Positions 1 to 6,638 are shown, numbered from the stretch's first letter. The stretch: DNA of 9,736 nt from a bacterium (GCA_030592025.1 JAUUZX010000019.1:1-9736); one strand, 5' to 3'. The notes: generated from the sequence alone by a model not told the origin. Numbers and translations: made by a program.

Positions 1-230
1 AATTCGGTGGCCGACAACGGCGGCACCCGGAACCCGCGTCCCATCTCGCTTTGCAGGAATCCTGCCGCTTCGAGGCCGAGCATGGCCTCCCGCAGGGGCG
101 TGCGGCTGATGCCCAGGTCCTGGCTGACGTGGGCCTCGTTCAGGCGCGTCCCGGCCGGCAGGCGACCGTCCAGGATCCGCTCCCGGATTTCCTTCTGGAC
201 GTCGGCGCGCAGGGGCTTCCTGTCAAACAA
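1..230 (-). CDS. GntR (FadR-type) transcriptional regulator, N-terminal part, cut by the left edge
   Basis: The 76 visible codons form a GntR winged helix-turn-helix. LRADVQKEIRERILDG is followed by LPAGTRLNE, the recognition-helix stretch LGISRTPLREAM at residues 39-50, and the wing GFLQSEMGRGFRVPPLS. In this family such domains bind operators and are followed by a ligand-binding FCD domain, which would lie beyond the left edge. The frame has no ATG near its beginning. The TTG at 230 gives LFDRKPLRADVQ and has AGGA nine bases upstream; in-frame TTGs also occur at 254 and 248. A better ribosome site (GAGGTA at 282-287, seven bases before ATG 272-274) opens a frame reading MFDRKP, but that frame stops after nine codons. 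The gene is therefore either TTG-initiated or frameshifted at its start by the 22-bp repeats. The family call is firm and the start is uncertain. Confidence 0.85.
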   Translation of the reverse strand, partial: MFDRKPLRADVQKEIRERILDGRLPAGTRLNEAHVSQDLGISRTPLREAMLGLEAAGFLQSEMGRGFRVPPLSATE

Positions 231-273
231 GATGGGGTTTCCTGTCAAACACAACGGGGTTTCCTGTCAAACA
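212..273. repeat. Three 18-bp direct repeats on a 22-bp period
   Basis: The core GGGGYTTCCTGTCAAACA (plus strand) occurs at 212-229, 234-251 and 256-273. The copies are identical except for one C/T difference, and are separated by the unrelated 4-bp spacers agat and caac. On the minus strand each copy reads TGTTTGACAGGAARCCCC and is preceded by a base that makes a start codon: ATG (copy at 256), GTG (copy at 234) and TTG (copy at 212). Each contains GTTTGAC, which is GT-N3-AC, the core of the known FadR-type GntR operator TNGTNNNACNA. The 22-bp spacing is about two helical turns. An autoregulatory operator array is inferred. Confidence 0.9.
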
Positions 274-318
274 TGGCGGCGTACCTCGGCTGTGGTCGTT
301 CCATGGAGAATCGGGCGC

Positions 319-327
319 ATTATGGCA
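319..327 (-). promoter_or_regulatory. Candidate extended -10 promoter for the GntR gene
   Basis: The minus strand reads TGCCATAAT, a TGn extended -10 with CATAAT (5 of 6 to TATAAT). No convincing -35 lies upstream. Transcription would begin near 312, leaving about 38 bases before the ATG at 274 and placing the three repeats just downstream of the start. That position would suit a repressor acting as a roadblock. This is pattern matching only. Confidence 0.35.
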
Positions 328-349
328 CCCTCCGCGGGAGCACGCCAGC

Positions 350-658
350 CTAGACAACGACGACCGAATTCTCCGCGTCAGGGAAGCCGCTCGGCACGTA
401 CTTGTCGGCGTCGCTCTCGTTGGTCCACGTGCCGTCGCCGACGAGATAGCGGAATTGGTACTCGTGCCCCGTTTCCAGATCCACCGTGACCGTGAAATCA
501 CCGGCAGCCAGGCGTTTCATGGGGGTGGCCGTCAGGTCCCAGTCGTTGAAATCCCCCACGAGGTTCACGCGTTCCGCGCCATTGGCGGCGTCTGGCGCCA
601 GCCGGAACGTGATCTTGCCCACCGGGCGTGTCTTCAGGTACCGCTTCTTCAAACTCAT
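350..658 (-). CDS. Stand-alone CBM48 / isoamylase early-set domain protein
   Basis: This 102-residue protein is essentially one glycogen-binding (CBM48, isoamylase N-terminal or AMPK-beta type) beta-sandwich. It shows KITFRLAPDAANGAERVNLVGDFNDWD at about 14-42, then TPMKRLAAGDFTVTVDL, then GHEYQFRYLVGDGTWTNESDADKYVPSGFPDAENSVVVV. The aromatic pair in GDFNDWD and the late W/Y residues match the usual alpha-glucan contact face. The start at 658 (MSLKK) is preceded by GGGAGGA about eight bases upstream; the longer open frame to 838 lacks such support. No catalytic domain or signal peptide is present, so it is probably a cytosolic binding or scaffold module for glycogen or starch-like glucan, as is known for similar small proteins. 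It lies on the same strand as the GntR gene (76-bp gap to the ATG at 274) and diverges from the TPR-like gene. Confidence 0.87.
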   Translation of the reverse strand: MSLKKRYLKTRPVGKITFRLAPDAANGAERVNLVGDFNDWDLTATPMKRLAAGDFTVTVDLETGHEYQFRYLVGDGTWTNESDADKYVPSGFPDAENSVVVV

Positions 659-701
659 GTCGATTTTCCTCCCTCCGACCAAAGAACCGGTTTCGTGCAA
701 C

Positions 702-729
702 AGGATAGGGATGATCGGCGGGGTTGCAA
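702..729 (-). promoter_or_regulatory. Candidate sigma-70 promoter for the CBM48 gene
   Basis: On the minus strand TTGCAA (724-729) lies 16 bases before TATCCT (702-707), each matching the consensus at 4 of 6 positions. Transcription would begin near 695, giving a leader of about 37 bases that includes the strong Shine-Dalgarno at 664-670. It is a moderate match in a GC-rich background. Confidence 0.3.
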
Positions 730-798
730 GCTTCTCTTCGGACGAAGGTCCCCGTTCGGCCCGACCCCTGCAGTGGTTCCAGCAGGGAAGGGCGAAGA

Positions 799-832
799 GG
801 CGTTGCAGGGAATGATAAGGATTGGCAACGCC
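799..832. repeat. 8-bp perfect inverted repeat in the divergent intergenic region
   Basis: GGCGTTGC (799-806) and GCAACGCC (825-832) flank an AT-richer 18-base centre (agggaatgataaggattg). The element sits between the divergent CBM48 and TPR-like genes, 57 bases before the TPR-like start. It could be a regulator-binding site or a leader hairpin. I cannot assign a cognate protein. Confidence 0.5.
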
Positions 833-888
833 GGGCAAAACGAAAGGTCGCCACCAAGCGACGGGCCAAATGCAACGAGGTCAGGACC

Positions 889-1449
889 ATGAGTGAAATA
901 CGCGAACTTCTGAACATCGGGGGGGGCAATTTCTGCGACCGGTTGGACGTCAGTCCGGCCCTGCGGCATGCCTGGCGCCTTGTTTTCGACGGCGAATGCG
1001 AAGAAGCCGAGGTTCGGTTCCGCCGCATCGTCAACGAGGACAAGCACAACCCCGAGGCTCTGGCCGGCCTGGCTATCTGCGTGGCCGAGGCCGGAGGCCG
1101 TTTCGTCACGGCCGAGAAGCTGGCCAACCTGGCCGTCAAGGTGGGCAAGCGCTCGCCGGCCGGTAACCTGGCCCTGGGCTACATCAACATCCGGGCGTCG
1201 CGGATCGATGAGGGGTACCGCTGCCTCATGAAGGCTCGCCACGTGGCCCCCAAGGACCCCCGCCTGCGGGCGGGCATGGTGTGGTACGAGAACGAGCGCC
1301 CGCCCGTCGTGGCCGACCTGGCCCGGGAGCATGTCGTGAACAAGATGCTGGGCGGGATGCGCCTGGTGCTGGGCAGCCCCACCCGCCGCGCCGCCGCAGC
1401 CGTGGTGCTGGGTGTCGGGATCTCGCTGACGCGGGTCATGATGATCTGA
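889..1449 (+). CDS. TPR-like protein with hydrophobic C-terminal tail
   Basis: The 186-residue product is not assigned to a named family. Residues about 24-124 read as three degenerate tetratricopeptide-like helical hairpins: ALRHAWRLVFDGECEEAEVRFRRIV then NEDKHNPEAL, LAGLAICVAEAGG onward, and ALGYINIRASRIDEGYRCLMKA then RHVAPKDPRL. The alternating A/G/L/Y positions and the terminal D-P turns are typical of TPRs, which mediate protein-protein contact. Residues about 167-183 (RAAAAVVLGVGISLTR) form a hydrophobic segment followed by VMMI, which could be a short tail anchor or a packing helix. There is no N-terminal signal peptide. The start at 889 is chosen because homology-like sequence begins there and GAGGTCAGG lies just upstream; the longer frame from 724 is low-complexity and basic. 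It diverges from the CBM48 gene across 230 bp, so the two may share regulation. Confidence 0.75.
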   Translation: MSEIRELLNIGGGNFCDRLDVSPALRHAWRLVFDGECEEAEVRFRRIVNEDKHNPEALAGLAICVAEAGGRFVTAEKLANLAVKVGKRSPAGNLALGYINIRASRIDEGYRCLMKARHVAPKDPRLRAGMVWYENERPPVVADLAREHVVNKMLGGMRLVLGSPTRRAAAAVVLGVGISLTRVMMI

Positions 1450-1463
1450 GAGGTTCCCGGGAC

Positions 1464-1497
1464 GGACGCGGCCAGTGCCCCGGCATCGGTCGCGTCC
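1464..1497. terminator. Hairpin between convergent genes, possible bidirectional terminator
   Basis: GGACGCGGCC (1464-1473) pairs with GGTCGCGTCC (1488-1497) with one mismatch. The loop holds a further small TGCC/GGCA pairing. It lies in the 61-bp gap between the convergent TPR-like and deacetylase stop codons. There is no T-run on either side, so it is not a canonical intrinsic terminator. Confidence 0.4.
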
Positions 1498-1510
1498 CGA
1501 CCCACCCTGG

Positions 1511-3316
1511 TCAACGCAGGCGGGCCCGCAACTCCTGCGCGGCGGCCTGCGCGGCGGTCTCCCACGGGCCGGCGCCGAAGTAGCTACGCAGATCTCCACT
1601 GACGGGTATCACGAGCAGGGACGGCTTCCACTCCACCGTCCGCGCCGACTCCACCTCCTCCAGACCCCCGCCCTCGACCACGGCCACGGCTTCGTTCAGG
1701 TGCAGGTGGCGCACGGCCTTGAAGACGGCCCGGAACCAGCCCTCCCGCTCAGGATCGGCGCAACGGGCCTGGGGGCGGGACAGGCGCGCCAGGTGGTAGT
1801 GGCTCGGGGTGAAGGCCAGCCCATCCAGTTCGAGCCGTTCGCAGGCGACGATGAGGACTGCGGCCGTGTCGCGCAGCAGCCCCAACCCCGGGTAGGTCTG
1901 ACCCGGCAGAAGAGGCCGGGTCATCTCGAAGCGGTGCTCCGCATCCTGGATGAGCAGCCACTCGACCATGAGCAGCGTGCGGCCGGGCAGGGCGGTGCGG
2001 TCGACCCGCAGCCGCAGCTCGAGCAGGACGAGGGGCGTCGCGCCGCCGGTCACGATGCGCAGGGTGTGGCCCAGGGGGTCGTCCAGTTCGAGGACGACGC
2101 TCAGTTCCTTGTAGCCCCGTTTCCGCAGGCGCTCCAGCAGTCCGGATTCCTCGAGGAGCAACTCGATGCCGTGGTGGCTGATGTGGCCCAGGAAACGGGT
2201 CTCGCGACCGCCCGCCGCGCCCGCGAATTCGTCCGGGGTCAGGCCCCAGTCGTCGCCGTTGCCGGTATCGTCGGGGGCGCCGTGATCCGGATTCTTCATG
2301 AGACGGACGATGCGCCGGTAGTGGCCGACGGGCAGCTCGTGGTCCAGGGGGATGTCGAGGCGCGCATCGCCGGTGAGCAGCCAGGAGCCGAGGGCCGCGC
2401 CATGGCGCCAGGCCCGCGGGCCGTAGCCGCCGGCGGTGAGGATGACGCAGGCCGTGTCGCCGCCCCTCACCCGGTCCATGCCGATCTGTTCGAGGACGAA
2501 GCGGTCCCGGGCGAGCAGACCATCCAGGGAGATGCGCCAGTTGCCAAGCCGGTCATCGAGGGCCGGGTCGGCGCCGGCCAGATAGAACACGCAACCCGGG
2601 CGCACCTGCGCGACCACCGGCGGCAGGTGCTCGCGGATGGCGGCGAGGTAGGCCTCGTCCTCGACGTCCGCGCCCAGGGCGATGCTCGTGGAGGCGACGG
2701 CATCGGTCGAGCCCAGGTCCTGGTTGTGGATGGAGAAGGTGTGGACCGTCGGGTCGTCGGCGAAGATGGAGCGGGTGCCGTCGCCGTCGTGCACATCCAG
2801 GTCGACAACCAGGACGGGGAAGTCGTGGCCCTTGTCGCGCAGGGCGTCGATGGCCAGGGCGACGTCGTTGAAGACACAGAACCCCGAGCCCCGGCTGCGA
2901 CCGGCGTGGTGCAGACCCCCGCCCAGGTTCATGGCCACCCGGCGGCGCTGCAGGGCGAGGCGCGTTGCCCGCAGGGTGCCGCCGCACACGGCGCGCTGGA
3001 AGCCGAGGAAGCGGTCCTCCACCTCGGGCCCCACGGCCAGGCCGAGGATTTCCGTCAGCGCACCAGGCTCCTCGAGGGCACGGATGTAGTCCGGGTCGTG
3101 GACTCGCTGCAGGCGCTTCAGCGACGCGGGTCGCGGCCGTCGCACCATGCCCTGCCGCAGGAGGCGACGTTTCTCCAGGTAGGACAGGATGCGGAAGGGG
3201 CGCCGACCGTCGTAGGCCGCCAGGGCCCCCGGCAGCTCGTAGCTGTGGTGGATGATGAAGCGGGGGCCCGGCGGGTCCATCCTGCCGCCGAACCACGCGC
3301 GGATGCGGTTCCACAT
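1511..3316 (-). CDS. Histone deacetylase-superfamily protein with a large unrecognised C-terminal region
   Basis: Residues about 18-335 form an arginase/deacetylase fold. The tandem histidines are in GGGLHHAGRSRGSGFCVFND (H136, H137). The first metal-ligand motif is VVDLDVHDGDGT (D174, H176), the third ligand lies in LAGADP (D250), and the catalytic tyrosine is in AGGYGP (Y298). This family removes acetyl groups from lysines or polyamines using zinc. The residue after the ligand histidine is Asp rather than the His of class I enzymes; class IV-like members also differ there. Residues about 336-601 are outside the known fold. They include GHISHHGIELLLEESGLLERLRKRG, two likely beta-rich stretches, and LPGQTYPGLGLLRD with TPSHYHLARL; I do not recognise this region. 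Total length is roughly 1.7 times a single-domain enzyme. The ATG at 3316 follows GGGAAGG. It lies 88 bp downstream of the DUF5916 gene on the same strand, but a GC hairpin intervenes. Confidence 0.88.
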   Translation of the reverse strand: MWNRIRAWFGGRMDPPGPRFIIHHSYELPGALAAYDGRRPFRILSYLEKRRLLRQGMVRRPRPASLKRLQRVHDPDYIRALEEPGALTEILGLAVGPEVEDRFLGFQRAVCGGTLRATRLALQRRRVAMNLGGGLHHAGRSRGSGFCVFNDVALAIDALRDKGHDFPVLVVDLDVHDGDGTRSIFADDPTVHTFSIHNQDLGSTDAVASTSIALGADVEDEAYLAAIREHLPPVVAQVRPGCVFYLAGADPALDDRLGNWRISLDGLLARDRFVLEQIGMDRVRGGDTACVILTAGGYGPRAWRHGAALGSWLLTGDARLDIPLDHELPVGHYRRIVRLMKNPDHGAPDDTGNGDDWGLTPDEFAGAAGGRETRFLGHISHHGIELLLEESGLLERLRKRGYKELSVVLELDDPLGHTLRIVTGGATPLVLLELRLRVDRTALPGRTLLMVEWLLIQDAEHRFEMTRPLLPGQTYPGLGLLRDTAAVLIVACERLELDGLAFTPSHYHLARLSRPQARCADPEREGWFRAVFKAVRHLHLNEAVAVVEGGGLEEVESARTVEWKPSLLVIPVSGDLRSYFGAGPWETAAQAAAQELRARLR

Positions 3317-3328
3317 GGCGTGCCTTCC

Positions 3329-3352
3329 CGGCCCCGGATGGCACCGGGGCCG
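3329..3352. terminator. GC-rich hairpin between the DUF5916 and deacetylase genes
   Basis: CGGCCCCGG (3329-3337) and CCGGGGCCG (3344-3352) form a perfect 9-bp stem with a 6-base loop. On the minus strand it follows the DUF5916 stop by about 50 bases and ends next to the GGGAAGG ribosome site of the deacetylase. It could attenuate read-through or influence translation. No T-run follows, so the terminator label is tentative. Confidence 0.45.
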
Positions 3353-3404
3353 CCCCGAGGGTGCGGCCCCGCGCGCGTCGGGTCAAGCAGGATGGGGGGT
3401 CAAG

Positions 3405-5993
3405 CTAGATGGAGAACCAGTAGGAGAACTTGGCCAGCAGGGTGTTCTCGGGTTCGGCGCGGAAGGGGAAGCCCGCGTCGAAGCCGTTGTCCCAGCGCCC
3501 CGGTCCCGGATGATCGAAGCCCTCCTCGAAGCGGCCCTTGGTGTGGGTCCACACCAGGAAGATGGTCGAGCCCGGCCGATACTCCCAGCGGTACACGACG
3601 TTGACGTTCACCGCGCCGAAGTCGAAATCGTAGTCCGAGGCGGCCAGGTCGTAGGGTCGGAGGTCGTAGCTGTCGGGTGTGGCGAGCCAACGGGGGTCGC
3701 TGTAGTCGCCGTAGGTGAGGAAGGGCTGGATGTAGATCTGCAACGAGCGGTCCCGGTCGAACAGGACGCTTGAGCGCAGGGTGATGTCGTAGGTGCGCTG
3801 GTCCAGTTGGCTGAACACGTAGTCCACGTCACCGATGCCCGTTACCCCGGCCTGGGCGCCGTCGTTCTCGAAGTTGTCCAGCCACTGGTCCGCCTCGCGG
3901 TTGGTGCTGACGCCGACCTCGATGGAGTGGGAGAAATGCTCGCTCTGGTTCCAGCGCAGCCGGACTTCCCCGCGGTGGCGCACCGTGCCGGCGGTGGTGG
4001 AGTCGTACTGGTAGGACGCGTGGACGGAGAAAGGCTTGCGCCAGTCCGTGGTGCCGCCCAAAGCGATGAGGTTGCGCGTCGGGGTCGTCATCAGGGGGCC
4101 GCGGCGGTCATCCCAGTGACGGGTGGCGTGCTTGTTCGTGCCCTCGAAAGTGTGCCCCCCGAACACCCAGGCCTGGTGGAAACTCTTGAACTGTCCCCAC
4201 AGGTTGAGGTGCACGCCCGCACTTTGCCGGTGGCCGCCCTCGTAGGACCAGACCTTGTCTCCGCTGGCCGCGTCGTACCCGCCGTTCCCGGCGTAGAGCC
4301 AACTCTTGTAGCCGTCGACGGAGATGTTGGCGGCGTTGAACGCGCCCCCGTCACCGTCGGCGTTGTGCACCCAGCGCAGGTCGCCGGCGACGATCTTCTC
4401 GTCGGGGGCCGAGAGGAAGCCCATGTCGTTGGGGTCGAGTTTGTTGTGCTCCCACTTGCCGGCCAGCCCTCCCCGCCAGTCGCCGGCCAGTTTGCGCATC
4501 TCGAGGCGGCCGCCCGTGCCGTAGCGGAGTTCGTCCGAGTGGTCGAGGTCGAACCCCTTGGTGTGGGGGTCGATGAGCGTGCCCACCGCCGAGCCCTTCG
4601 CCCGGTACATGCGGTCGTCGAAGTTCAGTTCGAAGTCGACGCCGCCGGAGTAGCCGTTGCGCCGCAGGCGGTCGCTCGTCGTGTCCAGGAAGGTGTCCTC
4701 GTCCCGGTACACGGCCGTGCCCATGAGGTTGATGCGATGCTTCCCCTCGTCGAACTCCTTGCCCGCGCGGAGGAGGCCGTAGTAGGTCTTGTGCCGGCCG
4801 TCGACGAGGGGGTTGTGGGCCTTGCCGGGCACCGCCACGTCGGTGGCCGCGGCCAGCACCGCCAGGGGCATGTCGCCGATCTTGCCGGTGATTTTGGCCG
4901 CCCCGCGGATGCGCGCGTTGGGGTCGCCCGTGCCGATGCGCCGCGAATAGAAGAGGTTGAAATCCGGGTGCTGGAAGAACCGCGCGCCTTCGATGAAGAA
5001 GGGGCGTTTCTCATCGTACCAGGTCTCGAAAGGCGAAAGATTCAGCTCGGAAGGGTCGGCCTCGACCTGCCCGAAGTCGGGTTGGGTCGTCACATTCAGG
5101 GTGAGGTTGGACGTCAGGCCGTACTTGAAGTCGGCGCCGATGCTCTGGCTGCGTTTCCAGTCGTCGTCGCCCGCTTCGGCGGGGTCGGTGTGGCGCGTCA
5201 CCACGTAGGGCAGGATCTCCAGCTTGCGGGGGTTCTCCACGTCCCGCAGGCCGGTCAAGGTGCCCCAGTTGCTGATGAACCCGCTCTGGTCGCGGTCCCA
5301 GTTCACCCAGCCCGTGTCCTCGCCGCGGCCGTGGAGCCAGCGGTACACCTGCAGGCCCCAGATCATGTCCGACGCGGGCTTGAAGCGCACCTGGCTGAAG
5401 GGGATGCGCACCTCCACGTACCAGCCCCGGTCGTCCCGGGAGACCTCGGCCTCCCACACGGCATTCCAGTTCTCGTCGCGGTTGCCGTTGTCGAAGAGGT
5501 AGGAGTCCTGCTGCACGCCCTCGGGGTTGACGCGGAAGTTGTAGCCCGTGGTGCGGTCGAGGTAGGGGTCGATGTAGATGCTGACGAGGTCCGAGGTTTC
5601 GATCTGGTCGCGGCGGCTGAGGTAGCTCGCCACGTCGGCCATGTCGTTTTCCCAGCAGGCCATGCCGATGTAGATGGCGTCGTCGTCGTACAGGATCTTG
5701 AACGTGGTCGCCACCGACGCGGGGGCGAAGCGGTTCGGATCCGCCTGGCGGAAGCCCCAGCCCGTGAGGGCGCGGTCCCAGACCGGTTCGTCGAGGTAGC
5801 CGTCGAGGTCGATGCGGTCCCCGTCCAGGTAGGTGGCCGCTATGGTGGGCACGGAGGTCGTTGTGCCGTTGGCTTTCGCGAGGTAGGCGGGACCGTCGCC
5901 CGTGGGGGCGAAGGACGGGACGGTGGCCAGGGCGGGCAGCGCGAGCCCGCAGATCACGGCGGCGGCGAGGGCCAGGAGTCGAGCGCGGTGCAT
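3405..5993 (-). CDS. DUF5916 outer-membrane protein with N-terminal CBM9-like domain
   Basis: This 862-residue protein begins with a signal peptide (MHRARLLALAAAVICGLALPALA, likely cut after A23). Residues about 57-250 match a CBM9/DOMON-like beta-sandwich: IDLDGYLDEPVWDRAL, FKILYDDDAIYIGMACWE, SIYIDPYLDRTTGYNFRVNPEG, and GWYVEVRIPFSQVRF. The hallmark DUF5916 block follows at about 298-354: LNVTTQPDFGQVEADPSELN, then DEKRPFFIEGARFF and LFYSRRIG. The remaining ~500 residues alternate polar and aromatic positions and end in KFSYWFSI, consistent with an outer-membrane beta-barrel. Its substrate is unknown; carbohydrate or polymer binding is suggested only by the N-terminal domain. The start at 5993 has GGAGGATCC directly before ATG and begins the signal peptide, so the much longer open frame upstream (to 7445) is rejected. 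It is divergent from the thioesterase gene. Confidence 0.92.
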   Translation of the reverse strand: MHRARLLALAAAVICGLALPALATVPSFAPTGDGPAYLAKANGTTTSVPTIAATYLDGDRIDLDGYLDEPVWDRALTGWGFRQADPNRFAPASVATTFKILYDDDAIYIGMACWENDMADVASYLSRRDQIETSDLVSIYIDPYLDRTTGYNFRVNPEGVQQDSYLFDNGNRDENWNAVWEAEVSRDDRGWYVEVRIPFSQVRFKPASDMIWGLQVYRWLHGRGEDTGWVNWDRDQSGFISNWGTLTGLRDVENPRKLEILPYVVTRHTDPAEAGDDDWKRSQSIGADFKYGLTSNLTLNVTTQPDFGQVEADPSELNLSPFETWYDEKRPFFIEGARFFQHPDFNLFYSRRIGTGDPNARIRGAAKITGKIGDMPLAVLAAATDVAVPGKAHNPLVDGRHKTYYGLLRAGKEFDEGKHRINLMGTAVYRDEDTFLDTTSDRLRRNGYSGGVDFELNFDDRMYRAKGSAVGTLIDPHTKGFDLDHSDELRYGTGGRLEMRKLAGDWRGGLAGKWEHNKLDPNDMGFLSAPDEKIVAGDLRWVHNADGDGGAFNAANISVDGYKSWLYAGNGGYDAASGDKVWSYEGGHRQSAGVHLNLWGQFKSFHQAWVFGGHTFEGTNKHATRHWDDRRGPLMTTPTRNLIALGGTTDWRKPFSVHASYQYDSTTAGTVRHRGEVRLRWNQSEHFSHSIEVGVSTNREADQWLDNFENDGAQAGVTGIGDVDYVFSQLDQRTYDITLRSSVLFDRDRSLQIYIQPFLTYGDYSDPRWLATPDSYDLRPYDLAASDYDFDFGAVNVNVVYRWEYRPGSTIFLVWTHTKGRFEEGFDHPGPGRWDNGFDAGFPFRAEPENTLLAKFSYWFSI

Positions 5994-6063
5994 GGATCCT
6001 CCAGGTGGGGACGGTTCGAAGCGGATGTCTCCCGGGTAGTCGCTGTCGGGAGCACCGGGAAAG

Positions 6064-6088
6064 TACGGGAAGAAGGGGGGAGTGTTCC
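6064..6088 (-). promoter_or_regulatory. Candidate ECF-sigma promoter for the DUF5916 gene
   Basis: The minus strand reads GGAAC (6084-6088), 16 bases, then CGTA (6064-6067). This matches the AAC-N16-CGT architecture of many extracytoplasmic-function sigma promoters. Transcription would start about 60 bases before the DUF5916 ATG. An ECF sigma gene lies at 9067, and envelope proteins are typical ECF targets, but a link between the two is inference. Confidence 0.42.
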
Positions 6089-6119
6089 AGGGAAACAACC
6101 CCCGGATCCCGGCCCGTGG

Positions 6120-6125
6120 TATGTT
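6120..6125 (+). promoter_or_regulatory. Weak extended -10 candidate for the thioesterase-CGGC unit
   Basis: TGGTATGTT (6117-6125) is a TGn extended -10 with TATGTT, 4 of 6 to consensus. No clear -35 precedes it. It would place transcription about 53 bases before the ATG at 6186. Support is low. Confidence 0.22.
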
Positions 6126-6185
6126 GGCGCCTTGGCTGGGCCGTTGCCCACGACCATGAGGAACCGTCGGCAGGAAGGACAAACC

Positions 6186-6611
6186 ATGGTTGCCACCAGC
6201 GACGAACGGACCCCGGTGGACTTTTCCCAGCACGCCCATTGTTGGGTGTGCGGACGGGACAACAGGATAGGCCTGGGTGTGGAGTTTTCCGTGGACGCCG
6301 CGGGGACCGTGGAGGGTGCCTTCCCCTGCGACCCGGCCTACGCCGGCTACCCGGGCTTCGTGCAGGGTGGCGTGGTGGCCGCCCTGCTGGACAGCGCCAT
6401 GACCAATTGCCTGTCGGCCCGGGGTTTCGTGGGCGTGACAGCCGACCTCCAGGTGCGCTACGTTCGGCCGGTCCTGATCGGGAAGACGGCCACCGTGCGG
6501 GCCTGGCACGAGCGTGGTCGCCGTCTGACCCACGAACTGGGCGCCGAGTTGCTCCAGGACGGCGAGGTCGTCGCGCGAGCCACCGGCAAGTTCATGAAGC
6601 ACCCTGATTGA
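6186..6611 (+). CDS. PaaI-type hotdog-fold acyl-CoA thioesterase
   Basis: This 141-residue hotdog protein has the usual length of PaaI/4HBT thioesterases, which hydrolyse acyl-CoA in the cytosol as homo-oligomers. The N-terminal HCWVCGRDNRIGLGVEF (18-34) is the CxxCG-N-x-GL opening common in this subgroup. The central helix region YPGFVQGGVVAALLDSAM (55-72) corresponds to the HGG...D active-site motif, with Q60 where His is usual and D69 kept. TADLQVRYVRPVLIGKTATV is the long beta strand of the fold. ATG 6186 follows AGGAAGG with seven-base spacing. The CGGC-domain gene begins 27 bp after its stop, so the two are probably cotranscribed. The His-to-Gln change may alter substrate or rate; the native substrate cannot be deduced. 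Confidence 0.88.
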   Translation: MVATSDERTPVDFSQHAHCWVCGRDNRIGLGVEFSVDAAGTVEGAFPCDPAYAGYPGFVQGGVVAALLDSAMTNCLSARGFVGVTADLQVRYVRPVLIGKTATVRAWHERGRRLTHELGAELLQDGEVVARATGKFMKHPD

Positions 6612-6638
6612 ACCCTGACCTGATCCGGGAGGATCGCC

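Noticed and set aside
212..273. CRISPR array
   Set aside because: The repeats are 18 bp with only 4-bp spacers, far too short for spacers, and no cas genes are present.
659..838. Upstream extension of the CBM48 protein to an ATG at 838
   Set aside because: The added 60 residues lack domain similarity and no good ribosome site precedes 838, whereas GGGAGGA precedes the ATG at 658.
1475..3604. A 709-codon open frame on the plus strand opposite the deacetylase
   Set aside because: It is antisense to a gene with clear catalytic motifs, has compositionally biased sequence without recognisable domains, and is the usual by-product of GC-rich third positions.
3807..6185. Long plus-strand open frame running into the thioesterase
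   Set aside because: This part is antisense to the DUF5916 gene and rich in V, A and G. The real protein begins at ATG 6186, where hotdog homology and a good ribosome site coincide.
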